Assembly (NCBI RefSeq): GCF_900115225.1
Contig: NZ_FOVR01000004.1
Coordinates: 248,001 to 312,000 of the forward strand
DNA from: Cohaesibacter marisflavi
GTDB lineage: Bacteria; Pseudomonadota; Alphaproteobacteria; Rhizobiales; Cohaesibacteraceae
Direction of reading: 5' to 3'
Length of the DNA stretch: 64,000 bases
The notes under the pieces were generated by a model, which saw only the letters and a list, made by a program, of their open reading frames with translations, had not been told where the DNA came from and ran no database searches. Shown here in pieces: positions 45,851 to 54,771 of this stretch. Every line of letters starts with the position of its first letter. Positions within the stretch are counted from its first letter, which is position 1. A program made the position numbers and the translations under genes.

Positions 45851-46822
45851 TCAGACCGCCTTTGACTTTGCGCGATTATGCCGCCTTTTGGAAAGCGCGT
45901 CATAGGAATAGACAGCAACCGATAGCCAGATCAGCATAAATGTTGCCAGCTTGCTCATGGAGATGCTTTCCTTGAGCACGAAAATGGCGATCATGAACTG
46001 GATGGATGGGTTGAGATACTGCATGATACCGATGGTTATCATATTAAGACGCTTGGCCGCACCAGAGAACCAGATCAGAGGCATGGATGTAATCAGCCCG
46101 GTGAAGATAAGCAGCAGCATTGTCGGCTTATCAGACAACACAAAATGCCCCGCCCCGCTGGTTTGCAGATACAGAATATAGCCAAATGCGATGGGTGTGA
46201 TCGCGATCAGCTCCACCAGCAAGCCAAGATTGGCACCAACAGGCAAGATTTTGCGCAAATAGCCATAGGCACCAAATGTCAGCGCCAACAAGAGCGAAAC
46301 AATCGGCACTGTGCCCAAGAGCAGCATCTGCAGCAAAATGGACAATATGGCAAGGCATATCGCGACAATCTGTAAGCGGGAAAGACGCTCAGACAATAGC
46401 AGATACCCGGTTGCCACATTGACCATGGGCACAATGAAATAGCCAAGGCTGGCCTCTGTCGCCTGCCCGTGGCCCACAGCCCAGACATAGGTGAGCCAGT
46501 TGCTACTGACGAGCAGCCCGGTCGCAATGAGCAAACCGAAAACACGCGGTTGCCTCAACACCGGCCAGACTTCCCCCCAACGTCTGCGCAAGAGAAACCA
46601 CACAGCCATCAGAACCAGCGACCAGGAGATGCGATGCGCCACCACCTCAATGGCCGGCACATGAGCCAGCATCGAGAAATAGAGCGGGAAAATACCCCAC
46701 GAGCCGTAGGCCCCCAGGGCCATCAGAAGCCCGATCTGGGTGTCTTTGCTGGCTGTCTCAGAGGACAATGTCCCATCGGAAGCGGGCGCAATGCCCCCGG
46801 CTTTATCGCGCATCTGGCTCAT
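45851..46822 (-). CDS. rarD: EamA family transporter RarD
   Basis: The 323-residue protein has ten transmembrane helices in two EamA repeats. The opening GLLMALGAYGSWGIFPLYFSML and the central YLRKILPVGANLGLLVE identify the RarD subfamily. Transport substrate is not established. The N-terminal ~28 residues are a soluble extension. The 53-nt gap from cimA on the same strand suggests cimA-rarD may share a transcript. Confidence 0.92.
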   Translation of the reverse strand: MSQMRDKAGGIAPASDGTLSSETASKDTQIGLLMALGAYGSWGIFPLYFSMLAHVPAIEVVAHRISWSLVLMAVWFLLRRRWGEVWPVLRQPRVFGLLIATGLLVSSNWLTYVWAVGHGQATEASLGYFIVPMVNVATGYLLLSERLSRLQIVAICLAILSILLQMLLLGTVPIVSLLLALTFGAYGYLRKILPVGANLGLLVELIAITPIAFGYILYLQTSGAGHFVLSDKPTMLLLIFTGLITSMPLIWFSGAAKRLNMITIGIMQYLNPSIQFMIAIFVLKESISMSKLATFMLIWLSVAVYSYDALSKRRHNRAKSKAV

Positions 46823-46875
46823 AGGGCCTCAGTTTCCGTGCCCAAAGAGCAACCATCTGCTGCCGGGGCGCATTA

Positions 46876-48462
46876 TCAGGAATATTTGAGAAGCTTGAAG
46901 GTAATAGAATCCAACAAGGCCTGGAAGGAAGCGTCTACAATATTCTCGGAGACGCCAACTGTAAACCACCTGTGGCCGGCTCCATCACGGCTTTCGATCA
47001 GAACGCGGGTTATGGCGTCGGTGCCACCATTGAGGATACGCACCTTATAGTCCACCAGTTCTAGATCGTCGATCTTGCCCTGCAAGCGTCCCAGATCCTT
47101 GCGTAAGGCAAGGTCAAGCGCGTTGACCGGACCGGTTGCCTCAGCCACCGACATCAGCTTTTCACCATCCAGCCAGATCTTTACCACCGCTTCGGAGAGC
47201 GTCACCAGATCGCCGTTGGCATTATGCCGCCGCTCCACCATGACACGGAAACTCTCGATCTTGAAATATTCAGGCACCGAGCCCAGATGGCGCCGCGCCA
47301 ACAACTCAAGCGACGCACTCGCGCCTTCATAAGCATAGCCATGGGCTTCGCGTTCCTTGACGATGGAGAGCAGATCCACAAGGCGTGGGTCGGACTTCTC
47401 AACCACGATACCCATGCGTTTGAGCTCGTCGATCAGATTGGACATGCCTGCCTGATTGGAAACCAGCACCTTGCGATGGTTGCCCACCAGCGCCGGATCC
47501 ACATGCTCATAGGTCTGAGGATCTTTCAAAATGGCCGAGGCATGAATGCCCGCCTTGGTCGCAAAGGCACTAGCCCCGACATAGGGACTATGGCGATCCG
47601 GAGCCTTGTTCAGCAATTCGTCGAAACCACGCGAAATGCTCGTCAGTTCGACAAGTTTCTCATCGGGCACACCGATCTCGAATTGATCGGCGAACTCCTC
47701 TTTCAGCTTCAGCGTCGGGATCAGCGTGATCAGGTTGGCGTTGCCGCACCGTTCACCAATGCCATTGAGCGTGCCCTGAATTTGCCGGACCCCAGCCCGC
47801 ACCGCCGCCAGCGAATTGGCGACAGCCTGTTCGGTGTCATTATGCGCATGGATACCGATATGAGTACCGGGCACCAATGTCAGCACATCCTCGACGATCT
47901 GGGTGATTTCATGGGGAAGCGTGCCACCGTTTGTGTCACACAGAATCACCCAGCGCGCACCGGCTTCATAGGCGGTCTTGACACAATCCAGCGCATAGGC
48001 CCGATTGGCCTTGTAACCATCAAAGAAATGCTCGCAATCGACCATAGCGACCTTGCCAGCTGCATTGGTTGCCTTTACAGACTCCGCGATCCCTTCAAGA
48101 TTTTCTTCATTGGTGCAGCCAAGCGCCACATCCACATGGTAATCCCATGATTTGGCAACAAAACAGATTGCGTCCGAAGCGGCGTTGATCAAAGCCTGAA
48201 CGCCAGGGTCATTCTCAACCGAGCGCCCTGCCCGTTTGGTCATCCCGAATGCAGTGAATGTGGCCTTCTTGGTGCGTTTTTCCTTGAAGAAGGCATCATC
48301 GGTCGGATTGGCCCCGGGATAGCCTCCCTCGACATAGTCGATGCCCAGATCATCCAGAATGCCAGCAATGAGAATTTTGTCTTCTACGCTGAAATCGAGG
48401 CCGTTGGTCTGCGCACCGTCGCGCAAGGTGGTATCGAACAGATAAAGACGATCTTTGGTCAT
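46876..48462 (-). CDS. cimA: Citramalate synthase
   Basis: CimA condenses pyruvate with acetyl-CoA to (R)-citramalate, a threonine-independent entry to isoleucine. The 528-residue protein has the HMGL-like barrel with DTTLRDGAQ (10-18) and the HAHND metal motif (IHAHNDTEQAV). The C-terminal LeuA-type regulatory dimer domain follows (about 390-525). It resembles the TIGR00977 clade rather than 2-isopropylmalate synthase, by its N-terminus and GGYPGANPTDDAFF. The two clades can be confused; I am fairly sure. Confidence 0.9.
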   Translation of the reverse strand: MTKDRLYLFDTTLRDGAQTNGLDFSVEDKILIAGILDDLGIDYVEGGYPGANPTDDAFFKEKRTKKATFTAFGMTKRAGRSVENDPGVQALINAASDAICFVAKSWDYHVDVALGCTNEENLEGIAESVKATNAAGKVAMVDCEHFFDGYKANRAYALDCVKTAYEAGARWVILCDTNGGTLPHEITQIVEDVLTLVPGTHIGIHAHNDTEQAVANSLAAVRAGVRQIQGTLNGIGERCGNANLITLIPTLKLKEEFADQFEIGVPDEKLVELTSISRGFDELLNKAPDRHSPYVGASAFATKAGIHASAILKDPQTYEHVDPALVGNHRKVLVSNQAGMSNLIDELKRMGIVVEKSDPRLVDLLSIVKEREAHGYAYEGASASLELLARRHLGSVPEYFKIESFRVMVERRHNANGDLVTLSEAVVKIWLDGEKLMSVAEATGPVNALDLALRKDLGRLQGKIDDLELVDYKVRILNGGTDAITRVLIESRDGAGHRWFTVGVSENIVDASFQALLDSITFKLLKYS

Positions 48463-48514
48463 GTGTCTGGTCCTGAATGAAGAGAATGAATTTGGGCGCT
48501 TGCTTGCCCGGTCT

Positions 48515-48541
48515 AAAAAAGCGGGGCTGATGGAGCCCCGC
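48515..48541 (-). terminator. cysS terminator
   Basis: GCGGGGCT (48521-48528) and AGCCCCGC (48534-48541) enclose GATGG, followed by TTTTTT on the minus strand. Confidence 0.92.
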
Positions 48542-48551
48542 CATGTTTCAT

Positions 48552-49952
48552 TTAGCCTTCAAGGCTCCAGGTGGTCTCGAATGCACCCGTTTCCTTGTTC
48601 TTGCTATCCTTGAGTACGACGCCCATGGCAGCCAGCTTGTCACGCAATTCGTCGGACTTCGCAAAGTCCTTGCTGTTACGCGCTTCAAGGCGTTCATCAA
48701 CGATTGCCTGAATGGCCGCTTCGTCAACGTCACCGGCTGCTGCCGGACGCCAGTCCGCCCATGCTTTCGGATCCTGCCCCAGCACACCGATCAACTGCTG
48801 CAACGTTGCCTTCAACGATGCAGCCGAGGCCTTGTCGCCCTGCGCTGCCTTGGAGCGCAAGCCATGCAACTCGGCAATGGCCTTTGGCGTATTGAGGTCA
48901 TCGGCAAGAGCTGCCACAACGGCCGCATCAGGTTCACTAGCCTCAACGTCAGCCGTCAGGGCATACCATTGGTCCAGCATGCGCTTGGCTTCCTTCACGC
49001 CATCGGCGGTCCAGTTGAACGGTTTGGTGTAATGGGTCGTCAAAAGCGCAAGACGAATCGCCTCACCGGGATATTTGTCGATCAGGTCATGCACCGTGGT
49101 GAAGTTGCCCAGGGATTTGGACATCTTCTCGCCCTCGACCTGCACAAACCCGTTATGCATCCAGACCTTTGCCATCGCCTCATTGCCATGGGCACAGCGC
49201 GATTGGGCAATCTCGTTTTCATGATGTGGGAAGGTGAGGTCGATCCCACCACCATGAATGTCAAACACTTCGCCCAGATGCTTCTCGCTCATCGCCGAGC
49301 ATTCGATATGCCAGCCCGGACGCCCCTCGCCCCATGGGCTCGGCCAGCGTGGTTCCCCTTCCTTGGAAGGCTTCCAGAGCACAAAATCCATCGGATTGCG
49401 TTTATAGGGAGCCACCTCGACGCGCGCCCCGGCGATCATGTCGTCCACCGAGCGACCGGATAGCTTTCCATAGTCTTCCATGCTGTCCACCGCGAAGAGA
49501 ACATGCCCTTCCGCAGCATAAGCATGCCCCTTTTCAATCAGAGTGCCGATCATGCGCAGCATATCTTCAATATGCTCAGTCGCCCGTGGCTCGATGGTCG
49601 GGCGCATGGCACCAAGAGCATCCATATCGGCGTGATAAAGCGCGGTTGTCTCATCGGTCAGCTCACGAATGGAGATGCCTCTATCGGCTGCACGCGCGTT
49701 GATCTTGTCATCCACATCGGTGATGTTGCGCACATAGGTCACATGCTCGGGCCCATAGACATGGCGCAGCAACCTAAACAGCATGTCAAACACCACAACC
49801 GGACGCGCGTTGCCGATATGCGCCGTGTCATAAACGGTCGGCCCGCAGACATACATGCGAACATTGTCAGGGTCGAGTGGCGAGAACGCCTCTTTCTGTT
49901 TGGTGAGCGTGTTGTAAAGCATCAACTGAGTTTGTTCAGCATGTTCGGTCAT
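48552..49952 (-). CDS. cysS: Cysteinyl-tRNA synthetase
   Basis: CysS charges tRNA-Cys. The 466-residue class I enzyme has the zinc Cys C36 in [10 protein letters not shown], the HIGN motif (45-48), [11 protein letters not shown] with the second zinc Cys, and EKMSKSLGN. Length is standard. The frame is open to 49991, but the ATG at 49952 has a GGGAATGGG site and gives the usual N-terminus. cimA lies downstream beyond a terminator. Confidence 0.97.
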   Translation of the reverse strand: MTEHAEQTQLMLYNTLTKQKEAFSPLDPDNVRMYVCGPTVYDTAHIGNARPVVVFDMLFRLLRHVYGPEHVTYVRNITDVDDKINARAADRGISIRELTDETTALYHADMDALGAMRPTIEPRATEHIEDMLRMIGTLIEKGHAYAAEGHVLFAVDSMEDYGKLSGRSVDDMIAGARVEVAPYKRNPMDFVLWKPSKEGEPRWPSPWGEGRPGWHIECSAMSEKHLGEVFDIHGGGIDLTFPHHENEIAQSRCAHGNEAMAKVWMHNGFVQVEGEKMSKSLGNFTTVHDLIDKYPGEAIRLALLTTHYTKPFNWTADGVKEAKRMLDQWYALTADVEASEPDAAVVAALADDLNTPKAIAELHGLRSKAAQGDKASAASLKATLQQLIGVLGQDPKAWADWRPAAAGDVDEAAIQAIVDERLEARNSKDFAKSDELRDKLAAMGVVLKDSKNKETGAFETTWSLEG

Positions 49953-50613
49953 TGACCCATTCCCAATTTTATTGCCGCCTCCGGCAGCCAATCAAAACAC
50001 AAAACGCAAGGACAACCATTCCACAGAAAGGGCCCAAACCGTCGCGCAACCGCACATTCGCCGTTGGCCGGAAATCGTTTCATATTTTCAAGGGATGAGC
50101 GAAACGGCTCCAGCCAGCAAAGGTGCTAGTGGATAATAATCAAACCAATAATGCAGCAGTTGGTCAGACGGTCCGTTTTCATGCGGCCACAATGGCCAAA
50201 TTGCCCTGCCACGTCAACCGCTCTTTTTATCAATTTATGTGGTTTTATAAGCGACTTTCCGACGCAAACAACGAGGAACGCACCCCTGTGGCAATCTCGC
50301 AGGTAGGATCTTTCATTTCCGCGTCTCTCTGCACTGACTATCGCATCAGACAAATTTTACCCCCTGCTCAGCAGAAAGCCTCTTCAAGAATGCCAACGAA
50401 TTGCAAATTCTATCTGAAAGCACTTTTATAAAACGCGAAAATGCTTCACTCTCGTTCAACAATCGCTATAGTGCCTTTCCAAACACTCCGCGTGCTGAAC
50501 AAATGCTTTCCTGATCGGATTTCACAAGACGGCGTCCGATATGCTATAGCCCCTCGAAGACAAGGGCCCGGCTTGATGAAAGCTTCGGACAAAAAATCAA
50601 CTGGCTACAGACA
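49953..50613. promoter_or_regulatory. Divergent region cysS / arsR-like regulator
   Basis: 661 bp without a supported gene, the longest gap in the window. It should hold the cysS promoter on the left. Close to the regulator gene lies an inverted repeat ATCGGA (50514-50519) / TCCGAT (50535-50540) directly before CTATAG, a possible -10 (50544-50549). A 102-codon open frame at 50123-50431 has no ribosome binding site or recognisable features and I reject it. Confidence 0.4.
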
Positions 50614-50910
50614 ATGAAAATACAAGAACTAGAACAAAATTCTGAAGAAGCAGCGAGCTTCCTGAAACTTCTGGCATCAGGGCCGCGCCTGCTCATTCTT
50701 TGTCAATTGATCGACGGTGAGCAGAATGTCGGAACGCTGGCTGAGAAAACGGGTCTGCGCATGACGACTGTTTCCCAGCATATGGCGTTGATGCGCGCGC
50801 AGAATATCGTCTCCACCCGCCGCGACGGTACGACGATCTATTATTCGCTCGCCAGCCCGATCGTGGAAGAAGTGCTCGCTGTCTTGCACAAGAATTTCTG
50901 CGGAGCCTGA
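50614..50910 (+). CDS. ArsR family regulator, BigR/SqrR-like
   Basis: The 98-residue winged-helix protein has the core FLKLLASGPRLLILCQLIDG, the recognition helix RMTTVSQHMALMR and the wing TRRDGTTIYYSLAS. It has just two Cys, C30 in helix alpha2 and C96 near the C-terminus (NFCGA). They are 66 residues apart, the spacing I recall for the reactive-sulfur dithiol of SqrR and BigR. That suggests a persulfide sensor rather than a metal sensor. No sulfide-oxidising gene is next to it; pabB starts 40 nt later on the same strand. Confidence 0.87.
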   Translation: MKIQELEQNSEEAASFLKLLASGPRLLILCQLIDGEQNVGTLAEKTGLRMTTVSQHMALMRAQNIVSTRRDGTTIYYSLASPIVEEVLAVLHKNFCGA

Positions 50911-50950
50911 CTTCTAGCGGCTCCCTCTCAAGAGGATCCCGAGAATAGAC

Positions 50951-52495
50951 ATGGTCGGCACTTTCGATGAGAAGCCCCCGGTTCCGAGCGTTCGGGAGGT
51001 CCCCTTTACCGATCCGGCCAGCTTGCTCCCCGCATTAAGCAGCCAGCCCTATCTGGCATATCTGGATAGTGCGGCCCGGTCCCCCGCCCTTGGCCGCTAT
51101 TCCTTTCTCTGTTTCTCGCCTTTTGCCATTTTCAGGGTGTCCGAGGGCACAGCCTATTGGAATGACAGCCCGCTTGCCGACCCTCCGCTTATCGCGCTGA
51201 ACAACAAGCTGCAGGAATTTGCCCTGCAGCCCGTAGGAGATGGCTTGCCTCCTTTTCAGGGCGGAGCATTGGGTTATCTCTCCTATGAAGCAGGCAGACT
51301 GCTGGAAGTCTTGCCGCGCACATCGCGAGAAGACGAAGCGCTCGACGCAATTCTCCTGCCCTTTTATGATCTTGTACTAGCAATTGACCATTTTGCCCCT
51401 GAGGAAGGGCAAGACAAAGCCCTGACCGAAAGCACCATAGAACGCGCCTATGTCTTCTCTTCCGGCTGGCCCCTTAAAGGGGATGAGTGCGAACACCATG
51501 CAGCAGAGCGTCTCGACTGGTTTTGCGATCAATTGAATAAAGCAAGCAAGGCAAAGCCTGCCCTGCAGGCAAGCCAGACCTCGCCGCCCTCCATTTGCGG
51601 CTGGAGATCTGATGTTTCCCGCTCCGACTTTGAGAATTCAATCACCAAGACGCGCCACTATATCCGGCAGGGCGACATCTTTCAGGCCAACATCACCCAG
51701 CGGTTTTCTGCACCCATGCCAAAGGCTACCAACGCGACACCGCTGGCCTATTACGGCGCAATGCGTGCGCACAATGCGGCCCCCTTTGCAGCCTACCTGG
51801 CCTATCCCGACCATGTGATTGCCTCCAGCTCGCCCGAGCGCTTCATCACGCTCGATGCATCGGGCAATGTGGAGACCCGCCCGATCAAGGGCACTGCGCC
51901 GCGTGATCTTGCCAACCCGGAGCGAGACAAGACCAATGCGGAAATCTTGCTCAACAGCGAGAAGGATCGCGCCGAGAATATCATGATCACCGATCTGATG
52001 CGCAACGATCTCTCCCGCGTCTGTGAGCCGGGCAGCATCAAGGTGCCCGATCTCTGTGCGCTTGAAAGCTACGCCCGCGTGCATCATCTGGTATCCACAG
52101 TGCAAGGCAAACTGAAAGCCCCCAATGGCGCAGTCGCCTTGCTCGCCGCGTCTTTCCCGGGCGGGTCCATCACTGGAGCCCCCAAAATCCGCGCCATGGA
52201 AATTATCACCGAGCTGGAAGACCTACCCCGCGGCGCCTATTGTGGCTGTATCGGATATATCGGCTTCAATGGCACCATGGACACCAATATCGCCATTCGC
52301 ACCGTTACACTCAAAGATGGCATGGCGCATTTCAATGTCGGCGGCGGCATAACCATTCTGTCCGATCCGGCTGAGGAATATGAAGAATGCCTGCACAAGG
52401 CCTCAGCACTATTTAAGGCTTTCGGCACGTCCATTGAAGACGAGCGCGCAACACTGGAGCATTCTCCCGCAACAAAAGGCGGGAAGCAGCCGTGA
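50951..52495 (+). CDS. pabB: Aminodeoxychorismate synthase component I
   Basis: PabB adds ammonia to chorismate to form 4-amino-4-deoxychorismate, a precursor of folate. The 514-residue protein has an N-terminal TrpE/PabB-like domain (about 1-180) and the chorismate-binding domain with IFQANITQRF, RPIKGTAPRDL and GSITGAPKIRAMEI. The next genes, a glutamine amidotransferase and a class IV lyase, point to PabB rather than anthranilate synthase TrpE. Its stop overlaps the GTG of pabA. Confidence 0.93.
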   Translation: MVGTFDEKPPVPSVREVPFTDPASLLPALSSQPYLAYLDSAARSPALGRYSFLCFSPFAIFRVSEGTAYWNDSPLADPPLIALNNKLQEFALQPVGDGLPPFQGGALGYLSYEAGRLLEVLPRTSREDEALDAILLPFYDLVLAIDHFAPEEGQDKALTESTIERAYVFSSGWPLKGDECEHHAAERLDWFCDQLNKASKAKPALQASQTSPPSICGWRSDVSRSDFENSITKTRHYIRQGDIFQANITQRFSAPMPKATNATPLAYYGAMRAHNAAPFAAYLAYPDHVIASSSPERFITLDASGNVETRPIKGTAPRDLANPERDKTNAEILLNSEKDRAENIMITDLMRNDLSRVCEPGSIKVPDLCALESYARVHHLVSTVQGKLKAPNGAVALLAASFPGGSITGAPKIRAMEIITELEDLPRGAYCGCIGYIGFNGTMDTNIAIRTVTLKDGMAHFNVGGGITILSDPAEEYEECLHKASALFKAFGTSIEDERATLEHSPATKGGKQP

Positions 52496-53064
52496 TCCTC
52501 ATTCTCGACAATTACGATTCCTTTGTCTTCAATCTTGCCCGCTATTGCGAGGAATTGGGAGAAGCCGTCACCGTCTATCGCAATGACGCGCTGGACATCG
52601 CAGACATTGCTCGCCTCGACCCGGATGCCATTTTGCTCTCTCCCGGCCCCGGACGGCCAGAAGATGCTGGCATCATGATCGACCTGATACGCCATTTTTC
52701 CGGTCGCATTCCAATCCTTGGCATCTGCCTTGGCCATCAGGCTATCGGTCATGCTTTTGGTGCTGAAGTTATACGGGCCAAACAGCCCATGCATGGACGC
52801 GCAAGCCAGATCAGCCACGATGAGACCGGCATATTCCGTACCATATCGTCCCCTCTCAAAGTTGCCCGCTACCATTCACTGGTCGTCTCGCCGCAGGCTG
52901 TCCCCTCAGAACTCATCGTGACGGCATGGTCTGAGAATGGCGAGATCATGGCCCTTAAACACGCAACCCACCCGACAATCGGATTGCAGTTTCATCCCGA
53001 GTCGATCCTGACCGACTATGGGCACACCCTGCTCAAGAATTTTCTGGACGATGCTCATGCTTGA
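52492..53064 (+). CDS. pabA: Aminodeoxychorismate/anthranilate synthase component II
   Basis: The 190-residue class I glutamine amidotransferase supplies ammonia to PabB. The triad is C79 (GICLGHQAIG), H168 and E170 (QFHPESIL). It starts with GTG at 52492, which overlaps the pabB stop as GTGA, a sign of translational coupling. In many bacteria one PabA serves both PabB and TrpE. Confidence 0.94.
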   Translation: MILILDNYDSFVFNLARYCEELGEAVTVYRNDALDIADIARLDPDAILLSPGPGRPEDAGIMIDLIRHFSGRIPILGICLGHQAIGHAFGAEVIRAKQPMHGRASQISHDETGIFRTISSPLKVARYHSLVVSPQAVPSELIVTAWSENGEIMALKHATHPTIGLQFHPESILTDYGHTLLKNFLDDAHA

Positions 53065-53100
53065 ATGCAGATACGGCAACCAAAGGAAAGGCGTTCCATC

Positions 53101-53961
53101 ATGAAAGCGACAATGCTGAACGGCACCCTTTATATCGATGAGGCTTGTGACGACGTCTCGCTTTCTGCATCAGATCGCGGCTTTCTGCTTGGTGATGGCC
53201 TGTTTGAAACCTTGCCTGTCTTGCATGGGGCGCCGCTTTGGTGGCAAGAGCACAGAGCGCGCCTTACCCAAAGCGCCAACCGTCTGGAGATGTCCTTGGA
53301 CCCTGTCATGCTGGAACACACAGTTAGCCAACTTGCAGCATTGTCGTCAGAGGCCAATGCCATTTTGAGAATTGCCCTCTCTCGCGGCAGCGGTGGACGC
53401 GGGCTCCTGCCCCCGGAGGAGGCTCGCCCAACCCTTCTGGCGACGCTGGCGCCCTTGCCCGATGGTCTTGCCTTTCAAGACATGAGCCTTGCCACTAGCA
53501 TCATCCGACGCAACGCACAGTCCCTCACCGCCAGCATCAAGAGCAATAATTATCTCGACAATGTCGCCGCCGCTCAACAGGCCGAACAGGCAGGGGTCAG
53601 CGATGCTCTCTTACTCAACACGGAGGGCAAGATTGCCTGCACCACCATCGGCAATCTCTTCTCCCTTCATGGCAACCGCCTGACGACACCGCCCGTCTCC
53701 GACGGTGTGTTACCCGGTATTGTGCGCCAACAGCTGCTGACACTGGCGCCGCAATGGGGCTTTGTGGCAACCGAAGCCTCTCTCTCTCCTGAGGACATAA
53801 AAAAGGCTGATGGCCTCTTCATGACCAACAGCCTTCGCTTCATTCGTCGGGTCACCGCATGGGATGATCACGCTTATACTGCTGCGCCCGATGATCCCAT
53901 CTCACAACTGCAAACGCACATGAGAGACTATGTTGCCAAGCTAACCGGGGTTACCATCTAA
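53101..53961 (+). CDS. pabC: Class IV aminotransferase, probable aminodeoxychorismate lyase
   Basis: The 286-residue fold-IV PLP protein has SDRGFLLGDGLFET at the N-terminus, cofactor Lys K147 in SIKSNNYLDN, and NTEGKIACTTIGNLF. In this operon the best assignment is PabC, which releases pyruvate from aminodeoxychorismate to give p-aminobenzoate. A branched-chain or D-amino-acid aminotransferase is the alternative from sequence alone. The frame is open to 53065; AAAGGAAAGG favours the ATG at 53101. Confidence 0.88.
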   Translation: MKATMLNGTLYIDEACDDVSLSASDRGFLLGDGLFETLPVLHGAPLWWQEHRARLTQSANRLEMSLDPVMLEHTVSQLAALSSEANAILRIALSRGSGGRGLLPPEEARPTLLATLAPLPDGLAFQDMSLATSIIRRNAQSLTASIKSNNYLDNVAAAQQAEQAGVSDALLLNTEGKIACTTIGNLFSLHGNRLTTPPVSDGVLPGIVRQQLLTLAPQWGFVATEASLSPEDIKKADGLFMTNSLRFIRRVTAWDDHAYTAAPDDPISQLQTHMRDYVAKLTGVTI

Positions 53962-53986
53962 GCGCACAAAGTCCAATCAGAGCTGA

Positions 53987-54496
53987 TCAATCATCCAGCC
54001 AGTCTTCACAGCGCGGGGCTTCATGATCTCCCCATGGCATGATGGGCACCGTGGAAGTTGAGTTTTTCGGGCTGCCCTCAATCAGCTTGTCTGAATAGCT
54101 CAGATAAACCAGCACGTTACGGGTCTTATCACAACCACGCACGATACGCATCTTCTTGAAGAAAAGCGACCGGCGCTGCTCGAACATTTCTTCACCCTGC
54201 TCGAATTTCTCCTTGAAGGTAACCGGGCCAACCTGACGACAGGCCAACGAGATATCCGACACTTCTTCGGCAACGCCAAGCATGCCAGACACGCCCCCCT
54301 TTTCCGGCACGGTATAGTGGCAAGCCACCCCTTCAACCAGAGGATCATCAATCGCGTAGGTCGCCAATTTGTGGTCAGGCGTGAGAAGCTTCCAGACCGT
54401 TGACTTCTTGAAAATCAATTCCGGCTCCTCGGCAGCGAACGTAGCCGAAACGCTCATGACAACAGCTAGACCGACACCCATCAATATGCGAAGCAT
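53987..54496 (-). CDS. creA: CreA family periplasmic protein
   Basis: The 169-residue protein has a signal peptide (about 1-21, ending TFAA) and the CreA core: FKKSTVWKLLTPDHK, DDPLVEGVACHYT and NVLVYLSYSDKLIEGSPKNS. Function of CreA is unknown. A CGGGA site precedes the ATG at 54496; the longer open frame to 54559 has no such site and would bury the signal peptide. It is convergent with pabC. Confidence 0.9.
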   Translation of the reverse strand: MLRILMGVGLAVVMSVSATFAAEEPELIFKKSTVWKLLTPDHKLATYAIDDPLVEGVACHYTVPEKGGVSGMLGVAEEVSDISLACRQVGPVTFKEKFEQGEEMFEQRRSLFFKKMRIVRGCDKTRNVLVYLSYSDKLIEGSPKNSTSTVPIMPWGDHEAPRCEDWLDD

Positions 54497-54559
54497 AATA
54501 AAATCCCGTTTTAGAATCAGTTTGCGACCATTGTGGCCTGTCCGCTCGGTAGATGCCAA

Positions 54560-54771
54560 TGCACATCGCTACCTCTACGAGACACTGAAGCTGATATAGG
54601 GAAGCATCTTGGAAAAATCGAGGCGCAAGCCTGCTATGCAAGCGAAAATGAGGCGCCTTTACTTGCCATTTCCGGGCGTATACGTTAAAAACGCTCGAAT
54701 TATTAGAATTAATACGTATTTTTCGAAGCACCTTTTGGGTCCTTCTCCTCAATCCCCGCTAGGAAAGAACC
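54560..54771 (+). promoter_or_regulatory. SulP promoter region
   Basis: 212 bp upstream of the SulP gene. A short AT-rich stretch has a direct repeat GAATTA (54697-54702 and 54706-54711) and the palindrome AATACGTATT (54711-54720), about 50-75 bp before the ATG. This could be an operator or a promoter; I do not recognise the factor. Confidence 0.35.

Noticed and set aside
47224-48150. 308-codon antisense frame over cimA, and a similar one over cysS at 48543-49463
   Set aside because: Both mirror conserved genes and show the His/Arg/Gln-rich composition of shadow frames.
50123-50431. 102-codon open frame in the longest gap
   Set aside because: No ribosome binding site, no recognisable domain, atypical composition for the neighbours, and it lies within a region expected to hold promoters.
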